The notes under the pieces were generated by a model. The model saw only the letters and a list, made by a program, of their open reading frames with translations, did no database searches and was not told the DNA's origin. Positions 1 through 5,337 of a stretch of DNA of 6,463 bases are shown here, in pieces. The position numbers were made by a program, and so were the translations under genes. Numbering within the stretch: position 1 is the first letter of the stretch; every line of letters begins with the position of its first letter. Source of the stretch: Candidatus Binataceae bacterium (GTDB taxonomy: Bacteria; Desulfobacterota; Binatia; Binatales; Binataceae); contig JASHZA010000373.1 in NCBI GenBank assembly GCA_030042765.1, forward strand, positions 1-6,463, in the 5' to 3' direction.

Positions 1-790
1 CGCGTTTGTAACCAAACAGTTCGCTTTCGATCAGATCCCTCGGCAGCGCCGCACAATTGAGCGCTACGAATGGCGCTTTTGCGTCGGGACCGCTCTCGTG
101 GAGAGCGCGGGCGACTAGTTCCTTCCCGCTGCCGGTTTCACCGATCACGAGCACAGTGCCTCGAGTTTGGGCCGCGGCCTCGATCCGTTCGTAGAGCTGG
201 CGCATCGCGGCACTTGCGCCAACCATGCCGTGAAAATAGGTGCGTCTGTCGGCCGGAACCTTAAGCGCCTCCCGCTCGAGTTCCTGCAATTGAGTCATGG
301 CGAGCGCCGAGAACGAACCGAAATAGCTCTGCGCCAGCGCGATAATCCGGATATGACTCAACTTGTCGAAAACTCGGTAAAGTCGCGCCTCGGACTGGGG
401 CGGAAAGTTGCGAGTGGCCGCCTCCTCGAAGAGATGCATCGACACCACGAGTTCCGAGAAAGGGACTCGCCGCGCCGCCAATTCCTCACCAATCTTGCGG
501 ATATCGGTGACGAATCCTTGCATATCGTGCTTCAGGAGATCTTGCAGGGTCGCGTCGATTTCTCTGCCGAAGAGTTCGAGGAAATCGTGCTCGGACAACA
601 TCCGCGAGTCGCCGAAGTGGCAGACGTAAAGATCATGCCAATGCTCTAAAAGCTGCGCCCGCTTGGCCAGGATCGCTTCGAGTGCGGGACGCAATTCGTC
701 CAGTTCCTCGTCCCAGACAAGATGAAAATATCGCGGGGCTAGGAATGAAGCGGGAATATGAGTCCGAATGTCGTCTGGAGCAGCACACAT
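1..790 (-). CDS. Sigma-54-dependent transcriptional activator (enhancer-binding protein), N-terminal part, cut by window edge
   Basis: Reading the minus strand from ATG at 790 gives 263 open codons running off the left edge. Residues about 188-263 are the start of a sigma-54-activator AAA+ domain: GMVGAS at 188-193, Walker A GETGSGKE at 217-224, and ESELFGYK at 255-262, the block that directly precedes the GAFTGA sigma-54 contact loop in this family. That loop, Walker B and the helix-turn-helix lie outside the window. Residues about 35-175 are a helix-rich region with a pattern (LLEHWHDLY at 47-55, PFSELVVSMHLFEEAA at 110-125) that resembles the RsbRD N-terminal four-helix domain rather than a receiver, GAF or PAS domain. 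This would be the signal-sensing part; the ligand is unknown. The gene diverges from the hydrolase/monooxygenase operon, which has sigma-54 promoter matches, so it is the likely activator of that operon (inference). The start is the first ATG in frame; its Shine-Dalgarno (AGGG, very close to the ATG) is weak. Confidence 0.9.
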   Translation of the reverse strand, partial: MCAAPDDIRTHIPASFLAPRYFHLVWDEELDELRPALEAILAKRAQLLEHWHDLYVCHFGDSRMLSEHDFLELFGREIDATLQDLLKHDMQGFVTDIRKIGEELAARRVPFSELVVSMHLFEEAATRNFPPQSEARLYRVFDKLSHIRIIALAQSYFGSFSALAMTQLQELEREALKVPADRRTYFHGMVGASAAMRQLYERIEAAAQTRGTVLVIGETGSGKELVARALHESGPDAKAPFVALNCAALPRDLIESELFGYKR

Positions 791-816
791 ACACCCTAAC
801 TTATCACGAGCGTTAA

Positions 817-829
817 CCGAAAACTTCGG
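817..829. promoter_or_regulatory. Palindromic candidate activator-binding site upstream of promoter 1
   Basis: CCGAA-AAC-TTCGG is a perfect 5-bp inverted repeat with a 3-nt spacer, partly overlapping the palindrome GTTAAC at 812-817. Its centre is 33 bp upstream of the -24 GG, or about 58 bp upstream of the predicted transcription start. That is close for an enhancer-type site but possible. Assignment to the divergent activator is inference; it could also be a site for the activator's own control. Confidence 0.35.
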
Positions 830-854
830 CGCGAGAGACCGGCCCCGCTGTGAA

Positions 855-870
855 CGGTACGGACTTTGCT
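855..870 (+). promoter_or_regulatory. Sigma-54 (-24/-12) promoter 1
   Basis: CGGTACG-GACT-TTGCT matches the sigma-54 consensus TGGCACG-N4-TTGCW at 10 of 12 fixed positions. The near-invariant GG (856-857) and GC (868-869) are separated by exactly the required 10 nt. With GC at -13/-12 transcription would start near 881, about 40 nt before the hydrolase GTG at 922. A divergently transcribed sigma-54 activator lies directly upstream, which supports the call. The mismatches are the first T and the C of the -24 element. Confidence 0.65.
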
Positions 871-884
871 GCTCTGTTGTCTGA

Positions 885-898
885 CCCTCTTCGGAGGG
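885..898 (+). other. UUCG-tetraloop stem-loop at the predicted mRNA 5' end
   Basis: CCCTC-TTCG-GAGGG forms a perfect 5-bp stem closed by a C(UUCG)G tetraloop, one of the most stable RNA loops known. It begins about 4 nt after the predicted start of transcription from promoter 1 and ends 11 nt before the Shine-Dalgarno. No T-run follows, so termination is unlikely; a 5' cap-like stabiliser of the operon mRNA is the simplest reading (inference). Confidence 0.5.
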
Positions 899-909
899 CG
901 ATCACCAAC

Positions 910-914
910 GGGAG
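910..914 (+). promoter_or_regulatory. Shine-Dalgarno site deciding the hydrolase 1 start
   Basis: GGGAG lies 7 nt before GTG 922. The upstream in-frame GTG at 850 has no comparable site and lies upstream of the predicted transcription start, so 922 is preferred. Confidence 0.7.
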
Positions 915-921
915 AAAAGCT

Positions 922-1707
922 GTGCCTAAATGGGATGAAGAAACCGTTCGGACCGGCGGCGTCGATCTCGTGATGGTCAAGGGCGGCTCGGGCAAGCCCC
1001 TTGTGATCCTTCACGACGAACTCGGCTACACCGGTTGGATGACCTGGAATGAGCGACTGGCCGAAGAGCGCACCCTCCTGATCCCGCAGCAGCCGGGATT
1101 CGGCAAGACACCGCGCCTAGATTGGATCCAGGACTACCGCGATTTGGGCGCATTCTACGCCCGGATGCTTCGTGAGATGGGTTTAGAGGGAATTGATGCG
1201 ATCGGCTTTTCAGCTGGCGGGTTTATCGCGGCCGAGATGGCCGCGGCGAATCCCAAAATCTTCAGCCGCATGGTTCTGGTCGCTCCAATGGGAATAAAGC
1301 CGGCCGCCGGCGAAATCCTCGACTTTTTCTCACTGACTATTCGAACCCACCTCAGAGCGACCGTCGCAGATCCGGTCACTACCGTCGAATTCGCGAAAAT
1401 TTATGGCGGTGAGATGACGCCTGACCAATTCGAGGCGTTCGAGGATGCGCGCACCGAGACGGCGCGACTGGGATGGGATCCATTCATGCACAGTCCCAGC
1501 CTGCCGAATCGCCTCGAAGGAATCAGGATGCCGACCCTGCTGGTTTGGGGACAGCGCGACGGCGTGGTGCCGCGCGGCTGTGTCGAGGCCTACAAGGACG
1601 TGCTCCCCCAGGCGCAAATCGCCGAGATCGCCGCGGCGGGGCATCGACCTGAGATCGAAAATGCTGCGGAGTTCGCGCGTGTTGTCAAGAACTTCCTGAG
1701 CGCCTGA
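922..1707 (+). CDS. Alpha/beta-fold hydrolase 1
   Basis: From GTG 922 the product is 261 aa, usual for a single-domain alpha/beta hydrolase; no signal peptide, so cytoplasmic. The catalytic triad is readable: nucleophile Ser97 in the elbow GFSAGG, Asp213 in WGQRDG, and His241 in AAGHRPE. The strand before the oxyanion hole reads LVILHDELGY (His31-Asp-Glu) instead of the common HG-x-G, a variant that may shape the acyl pocket. A lid region spans roughly residues 120-190. The family cleaves esters, lactones or C-C bonds of beta-diketone-type ring-fission products; which applies here cannot be read from sequence. It is the first gene behind sigma-54 promoter 1 and is followed after 19 nt by LLM1, so the two are probably cotranscribed. 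The frame is open back to GTG 850, but the promoter match at 855-870 and the Shine-Dalgarno at 910-914 argue for 922. Confidence 0.9.
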   Translation: MPKWDEETVRTGGVDLVMVKGGSGKPLVILHDELGYTGWMTWNERLAEERTLLIPQQPGFGKTPRLDWIQDYRDLGAFYARMLREMGLEGIDAIGFSAGGFIAAEMAAANPKIFSRMVLVAPMGIKPAAGEILDFFSLTIRTHLRATVADPVTTVEFAKIYGGEMTPDQFEAFEDARTETARLGWDPFMHSPSLPNRLEGIRMPTLLVWGQRDGVVPRGCVEAYKDVLPQAQIAEIAAAGHRPEIENAAEFARVVKNFLSA

Positions 1708-1711
1708 CGGC

Positions 1712-1718
1712 GAGGAGG
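1712..1718 (+). promoter_or_regulatory. Shine-Dalgarno site of LLM1
   Basis: GAGGAGG, a near-perfect anti-16S complement, lies 8 nt before GTG 1727 and fixes this non-ATG start within the 19-nt gap after hydrolase 1. Confidence 0.75.
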
Positions 1719-1726
1719 AAAGGATA

Positions 1727-3055
1727 GTGCAAATAGGATATTTCACCGAAAGACCGTACCGCTGGGTGCCCGAGGAAGAACTCTTCCGCAACCAGGCTTA
1801 TTTCGCCGTATCGAATCGCTTCTTCGACCGGCAGAAGGGATCTGACGACTATAACTATTACCTGGATGAGAACTGCTACGCCGAGGAGCTCGGCTTCGAC
1901 GCCGTCGCTCTCAACGAGCATCACGGTACTCCTTTCTGCATGGGCGGCGTGATGAATGTCGAGGCTGCCATCCTCGCTCGCATCACTTCCAAGGTGAGAA
2001 TCGTGCTGGTCGGCAATCCGTTGCCTGTGATCAAGCATCCGCTGCGCATGGCCGAGGAGCTGGCCGAAATCGATTTGATATCGCGCGGGCGTTTGGTCGC
2101 GGGATGGGTTCGTGGAGCCGGGAGTGAGCAATTCTTCAACAACGCGAATCCCGCCTATAACCGCGAGATGTTCAACGAGGCTCACGACTTCATCATTCAA
2201 GCGTGGACCAGGCCGGGGCCATGGCGCTACGAGGGCAAGCATTTCAGGTATCGACACGTGAATCCGTGGGCCTTGCCCTACCAGAAACCGTATCCGCCGA
2301 TGTGGATTCCCGGTGTGCTGAGCCTCGAGACGGTCAAGTGGTGCGCCGAGCATCGCTATCCGTACGTTGGACTCGGCACTGCGGTCGGTCCGACGTGCGA
2401 CCTGTGGGACTTTTATGCCGACGAAGCCCAGAAGCTTGGTTATCAGGCGGGGCCGGAAAACTTCGGCTACCTGATCCCAACCTTCCTGGCCGAGACGGAA
2501 GAGCGAGCACAGGAACTGGGAAGAGGATTTGTGTACGGCGGCGGGCAAAATGCGTTCTCCCGGCCGGAACATACTCTGCCTCCGGGATACAACTCCAAGG
2601 AAGCGATCCGCAGGCTGGCCAAAGCTCCGGGTGGAAGCTGGCTCGGCGTGAGTGCGGATAAACTGCGCCAGGGCAAGGAAGGGCGCGGCGACGAGAACAA
2701 TTACGACGAGGTCCGGCAGAAGCTGCTGGTCGCATATCAGAAGGCTCAGCAGGCGTATCAGCTGATCATCGGCTCGCCCCGCACGGTTCTCCCGAAGATC
2801 AAGACGCTGCTAGAGGTCCTGCGGCCCGGAATCTTTGTCACGTTCGCAGTACAAGGCCCGGTGAGCAACAAGGATCGGATGACCAGCATGCGGCTGTTCG
2901 CGCAGGAGGTGATGCCGGCGCTACGCGATTACGCGAAGGAGATAGGACTGAGGGATCCGATAGAGCGGACACCGGGCTCCGTCCCGATCGCGTCGGACGT
3001 CTCGCGAGTGCCAGTGGTCGAGCGCGGCCCGCTGGCCGCGCTCGGACTGCGATAA
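1727..3055 (+). CDS. Luciferase-like (LLM class) flavin-dependent monooxygenase 1
   Basis: 442 aa from GTG 1727, a TIM-barrel flavin oxidoreductase of the bacterial-luciferase superfamily. Visible family signatures: N-terminal beta strand MQIGYFTE, the NEHH block at 63-66, SRGRLVAGWVRG at 119-130, the PYPPMWIPG segment at 188-196, and the C-terminal GSPRTVLPKI at 349-358 typical of the phosphate-binding end of the barrel. Residues about 265-345 contain a longer insertion than LLM2 carries, rich in Gly, Lys and Arg, and there is a tail after about 410 rich in Pro and Val. Members use reduced FMN or F420, and some act as type II Baeyer-Villiger or ring-cleaving oxygenases; cofactor and substrate here are unknown. 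No flavin reductase partner is in the window. It follows hydrolase 1 with a 19-nt gap. It is a diverged paralogue of LLM2, sharing NEHH, GRLVAG, the PP-W-PG segment and the GSP block. Confidence 0.9.
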   Translation: MQIGYFTERPYRWVPEEELFRNQAYFAVSNRFFDRQKGSDDYNYYLDENCYAEELGFDAVALNEHHGTPFCMGGVMNVEAAILARITSKVRIVLVGNPLPVIKHPLRMAEELAEIDLISRGRLVAGWVRGAGSEQFFNNANPAYNREMFNEAHDFIIQAWTRPGPWRYEGKHFRYRHVNPWALPYQKPYPPMWIPGVLSLETVKWCAEHRYPYVGLGTAVGPTCDLWDFYADEAQKLGYQAGPENFGYLIPTFLAETEERAQELGRGFVYGGGQNAFSRPEHTLPPGYNSKEAIRRLAKAPGGSWLGVSADKLRQGKEGRGDENNYDEVRQKLLVAYQKAQQAYQLIIGSPRTVLPKIKTLLEVLRPGIFVTFAVQGPVSNKDRMTSMRLFAQEVMPALRDYAKEIGLRDPIERTPGSVPIASDVSRVPVVERGPLAALGLR

Positions 3056-3074
3056 AGCGGCGAAGGCAATCGGC

Positions 3075-3109
3075 GCCGGGCGCTGCGCCGCGCGGATGCA
3101 GCGCCCGGC
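3075..3109 (+). terminator. Strong GC hairpin after LLM1, possible terminator or mRNA 3'-end stabiliser
   Basis: GCCGGGCGCTGC (3075-3086) and its exact reverse complement (3098-3109) form a perfect 12-bp stem around an 11-nt loop, 19 nt after the LLM1 stop. No T-run follows on plus (CGCAACAAGCG), and none precedes it for the minus strand, so it is not a classical intrinsic terminator. It may protect the 3' end of the first transcript, or cause partial termination before the second promoter. Confidence 0.5.
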
Positions 3110-3160
3110 CGCAACAAGCGACAAAGAAAAGTACATGGACGGAGACCTGAAACCTCGCGA

Positions 3161-3176
3161 TGGAAGGTTGTTTCCA
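3161..3176. repeat. Inverted repeat upstream of promoter 2
   Basis: TGGAA-GGTTGT-TTCCA is a perfect 5-bp inverted repeat with a 6-nt spacer, centred about 65 bp upstream of the -24 element of promoter 2 and about 90 bp before the predicted transcription start. This is a usual distance for an activator site of the sigma-54 class; the assignment is inference and short repeats can arise by chance. Confidence 0.3.
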
Positions 3177-3192
3177 AACGATACGCGCGATA

Positions 3193-3209
3193 TCGGCGGT
3201 TCACGCCGA
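3193..3209. promoter_or_regulatory. Palindromic candidate activator-binding site upstream of promoter 2
   Basis: TCGGCG-GTTCA-CGCCGA is a perfect 6-bp inverted repeat with a 5-nt spacer. Its centre lies 32 bp upstream of the -24 GG, almost the same offset as the palindrome of promoter 1 (33 bp). The two sequences are not alike base for base, so a common binding protein is uncertain. Confidence 0.35.
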
Positions 3210-3231
3210 CGGACTTTCCCCTTAAGGGCGA

Positions 3232-3246
3232 TGGCACGTCTTTGGC
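3232..3246 (+). promoter_or_regulatory. Sigma-54 (-24/-12) promoter 2
   Basis: TGGCACG-TCTT-TGGC has a perfect -24 element and the GG (3233-3234) to GC (3245-3246) spacing of exactly 10 nt; only one base of the -12 TTGC differs. Transcription would start near 3258, about 32 nt before the LLM2 GTG at 3290. The match overlaps the TTG at 3242 from which a longer LLM2 frame could be drawn, so that start is unlikely. Confidence 0.75.
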
Positions 3247-3276
3247 GACTATCGTCAGTGCTGGTCTCAAAGGTAA

Positions 3277-3283
3277 GAGGAGG
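3277..3283 (+). promoter_or_regulatory. Shine-Dalgarno site deciding the LLM2 start
   Basis: GAGGAGG lies 6 nt before GTG 3290 and inside the predicted leader of promoter 2. It is the same heptamer that precedes LLM1 and selects 3290 over the upstream TTG at 3242. Confidence 0.8.
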
Positions 3284-3289
3284 CGCTGT

Positions 3290-4522
3290 GTGAAGATCAA
3301 TTGGTTTCATCTCATGCCCTATCGGTGGCTGCCGGACGACTTTCGGGAGCATTACCACAGCGTCTGGGTCGATATTCCAAGTAAGCTGTGGGACTCCGAA
3401 AAGGGGCACTACCTCTACAACGAATACCTCGACGAGCTCGAGTTCGCGGACAAGATGGGTTTCGACGGCATATGCGTCAATGAGCATCACGCCAATGCGT
3501 ACGGTCTGATGCCATCGCCCAACATTATGGCCGCGTCTCTCGCACGACGAACTTCCCGCGCCAATCTGGTTGTGCTGGGCAATAGCCTGTCGCTGTATAA
3601 TCCTCCGCTACGCGTTGCTGAAGAGTTCGGGATGCTCGATTGCATCTCCGGTGGCCGCCTTGTGGCGGGTTTCCCGGTGGGTTCCTCGATGGACACCAAC
3701 TTCGCCTACGGCGCAGTTCCAGCAACGCTCCGCGAGCGATACCGCGAGGCCCACGACTTGATTATCAAGGCATGGACCACTCCCGAGCCGTTCGCGTTCA
3801 ACGGCCGTTACACGAAAATTCGCTACGTTAATTCATGGCCTCGCCCTGTCCAAAAACCTCATCCGCCGATCTGGGTCCCGGGTGGCGGATCAATCGAGAC
3901 TTGGGACTGGGTGCTCGAGCGTGACTACCAGTATTGCTACCTGTCCTATTTCGGCTACCAGCACGGCAAGAGAGTTATGGACGGATTCTGGGAGAACGTG
4001 GCAAAAAAGGGCGCCGAGCCGAATCCATATCGGGCGGGCTTCCTGCAGTTGATTGCGGTGTCCGAGAGTGATGCGCAGGCCGAAAAGGACTACGCTCGGC
4101 ATCTCGATTATTTCTTTAACCGTTGTCTGCACGTCTACTCGGGATTCGCGGATGCGCCGGGTTATCGAACCGAGGCCACAATCCGCGCGGGTCTGCAGGC
4201 GCAAGTGGGCGAAGCCGCGGACGCCTTCCGTGTTGGCCTTACATGGAAAGAACTGGTCGACCGTGGATACGTAATCACGGGCTCGCCGGCCACCGTTCGC
4301 GACCGGCTGACCGAGGTCATAAAGGGTCTGCGGATCGGGCAGCTCATGGTGTTGCAGATGATCGGAAGCATGCCGAAGGAACTGGTGCTCAAGAACACCG
4401 AATTGTTCGCCAAAGAGGTGTTGCCAGCGGTGAAGAAAATCTGGGCGAGCGAGTGGAAGGATCGCTGGAGTCCGAGGCCCCTCTCCGAGCGTGCCGTTCC
4501 AGGCGCCGCGGTGGCGAAATGA
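3290..4522 (+). CDS. Luciferase-like (LLM class) flavin-dependent monooxygenase 2
   Basis: 410 aa from GTG 3290; the product begins (M)KINWFHLMPY, the first strand of the luciferase-like TIM barrel. Signatures in order: NEHH at 64-67, SGGRLVAGFPVG at 120-131, HPPIWVPGGG at 191-200, and GSPATVRDRL at 331-340 near the C-terminus, followed by the final helix FAKEVLPAVK. The length is close to that of other LLM oxidoreductases of this subgroup. It needs reduced flavin (FMN or F420), supplied from outside the window. The family includes type II Baeyer-Villiger and C-C or C-N cleaving oxygenases; the substrate is not readable. It is a paralogue of LLM1 but clearly diverged, and lacks LLM1's long insertion. 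Hydrolase 2 follows immediately (a possible ATGA overlap at the stop), so the two are probably translationally coupled. Expression probably comes from sigma-54 promoter 2, with possible read-through from promoter 1. Confidence 0.92.
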   Translation: MKINWFHLMPYRWLPDDFREHYHSVWVDIPSKLWDSEKGHYLYNEYLDELEFADKMGFDGICVNEHHANAYGLMPSPNIMAASLARRTSRANLVVLGNSLSLYNPPLRVAEEFGMLDCISGGRLVAGFPVGSSMDTNFAYGAVPATLRERYREAHDLIIKAWTTPEPFAFNGRYTKIRYVNSWPRPVQKPHPPIWVPGGGSIETWDWVLERDYQYCYLSYFGYQHGKRVMDGFWENVAKKGAEPNPYRAGFLQLIAVSESDAQAEKDYARHLDYFFNRCLHVYSGFADAPGYRTEATIRAGLQAQVGEAADAFRVGLTWKELVDRGYVITGSPATVRDRLTEVIKGLRIGQLMVLQMIGSMPKELVLKNTELFAKEVLPAVKKIWASEWKDRWSPRPLSERAVPGAAVAK

Positions 4523-4524
4523 GC

Positions 4525-4529
4525 GGAGG
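4525..4529 (+). promoter_or_regulatory. Shine-Dalgarno site of hydrolase 2
   Basis: GGAGG lies 10 nt before ATG 4540. The alternative ATG at 4519, which overlaps the LLM2 stop as ATGA, has no such site upstream, so 4540 is preferred although coupling from 4519 cannot be excluded. Confidence 0.55.
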
Positions 4530-4539
4530 CGCAATCACG

Positions 4540-5337
4540 ATGAACGGACTTCAGACACTCAATCTTCGTAACGGTCGTTTCAACGTTAAGTATTATCGTG
4601 AGGGCTCCGGGGCGCCGTTGGTCTTTCTTCACGGCGCTGGGGGGTTGCCCGCCTTTACCCCTGATCTTGAGGCGCTGGCGAAGCACTTCGCTGTAACCGC
4701 TCCACTGCATCCGGGGTTCGGGACCAGCGGCGAAGAGAATCTACATGAGGATGTGCTCGCGTTGACGCTCTACGCCTGGGATCTTCTCGATGCACTCGGT
4801 ATTGAGCAGCCGATCTTGGTTGGTCATAGCTTTGGCGGGATGCTAGCTGCTGAGATGGCGGCGCTCGATCCACGCCGAGTCAAAAAGTTGATCCTGGTGG
4901 CGCCCGCCGGGCTCTATCTCGAGGGCTGCCCTACTGCGGATTTCTTCGCAATGATGCCCGACCAGTTGGTGCGTGCCGCATTCTTCGACCCAGGATCGCA
5001 GCTCGCGCGTGCCTTCGTCGAGCTCCCAGAGGACAAGCGCATGGCCGAGGAGGTGATGATTCAGCGGGTGCGGGGTCTTGGCGCGGCTGGCAGATTTTTG
5101 TGGCCGCTCGGCGACCGTGGGCTGAACGAGCGGCTCTACCGCGTAAAGGCTCCCACTTTGTTGCTGTGGGGCGAGGGTGACCGCATCATCCCGGCGGCTT
5201 ATGCGGAGAAATTTCGCGAATTGCTGGAGAACAGCGCCGAGGTCAAGATCGAAACTATACCACAGGCGGGCCATTTGGTTCTGATGGAGCAGATGGAAGC
5301 AGCGACTCACGCAATCGTGCAGTTCTGTGCTCGCTGA
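4540..5337 (+). CDS. Alpha/beta-fold hydrolase 2
   Basis: 265 aa from ATG 4540 (272 aa if the ATG at 4519 is used). Classical alpha/beta hydrolase: oxyanion motif HGAGG at 31-35, nucleophile Ser97 in GHSFGG (95-100), Asp214 in WGEGDRIIP, His245 in AGHLVLME. A cap region of roughly residues 125-200 replaces the short loop of minimal esterases. This layout is shared with C-C bond hydrolases (MhpC/BphD-like), lactonases and haloperoxidase-like esterases; no diagnostic residue separates them here. It follows LLM2 by 17 nt (or overlaps it by 4 nt with the earlier start) and must belong to the same transcript. It mirrors hydrolase 1 next to LLM1 but has the ordinary HG-x-G oxyanion motif, so the two hydrolases probably differ in substrate. 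It is the last gene of the operon; no clear plus-strand terminator follows. Confidence 0.9.
   Translation: MNGLQTLNLRNGRFNVKYYREGSGAPLVFLHGAGGLPAFTPDLEALAKHFAVTAPLHPGFGTSGEENLHEDVLALTLYAWDLLDALGIEQPILVGHSFGGMLAAEMAALDPRRVKKLILVAPAGLYLEGCPTADFFAMMPDQLVRAAFFDPGSQLARAFVELPEDKRMAEEVMIQRVRGLGAAGRFLWPLGDRGLNERLYRVKAPTLLLWGEGDRIIPAAYAEKFRELLENSAEVKIETIPQAGHLVLMEQMEAATHAIVQFCAR

Larger units (their letters stand above)
791..921. promoter_or_regulatory. Divergent control region between the activator and the hydrolase/monooxygenase operon
   Basis: About 130 bp separate the activator start (790) from the chosen hydrolase start (922). In order toward the right the region holds a 13-bp palindrome (817-829), a sigma-54 promoter match (855-870), a UUCG stem-loop (885-898) and a Shine-Dalgarno (910-914). 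A frame open back to GTG 850 covers the right half, but it lacks a Shine-Dalgarno and would overlap the promoter. No convincing sigma-70 promoter for the activator was seen; GATAAG about 10 nt before its ATG is only a weak -10 candidate. Confidence 0.7.
3056..3289. promoter_or_regulatory. Regulatory gap between LLM1 and LLM2
   Basis: About 234 bp without a credible gene. Left to right it has a 12-bp perfect hairpin (3075-3109), an inverted repeat (3161-3176), the 8-bp palindrome CGATATCG (3188-3195) overlapping another inverted repeat (3193-3209), the 10-bp palindrome CCCTTAAGGG (3219-3228), a sigma-54 promoter match (3232-3246) and a strong Shine-Dalgarno (3277-3283). Open frames here, such as 3096-3293 on plus, cross the hairpin and promoter, show no family pattern and are rejected. 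Confidence 0.65.

Noticed and set aside
167..649. Plus-strand open frame of 160 codons
   Set aside because: It is the antisense shadow of the sigma-54 activator, whose minus-strand frame carries clear AAA+ motifs.
795..815. Sigma-70 promoter for the activator (GATAAG on minus)
   Set aside because: The -10 match is 4 of 6, no -35 was found at proper spacing, and it would give an almost leaderless message.
1685..2572. Minus-strand open frame of 295 codons
   Set aside because: Entirely antisense to LLM1, which has complete family signatures; this is a common by-product of GC-rich codon use.
4123..4539. N-terminal extension of hydrolase 2 back to 4123
   Set aside because: It overlaps the LLM2 C-terminal coding region in another frame and precedes the natural start of the hydrolase fold; ATG 4540 (or 4519) is the real start.
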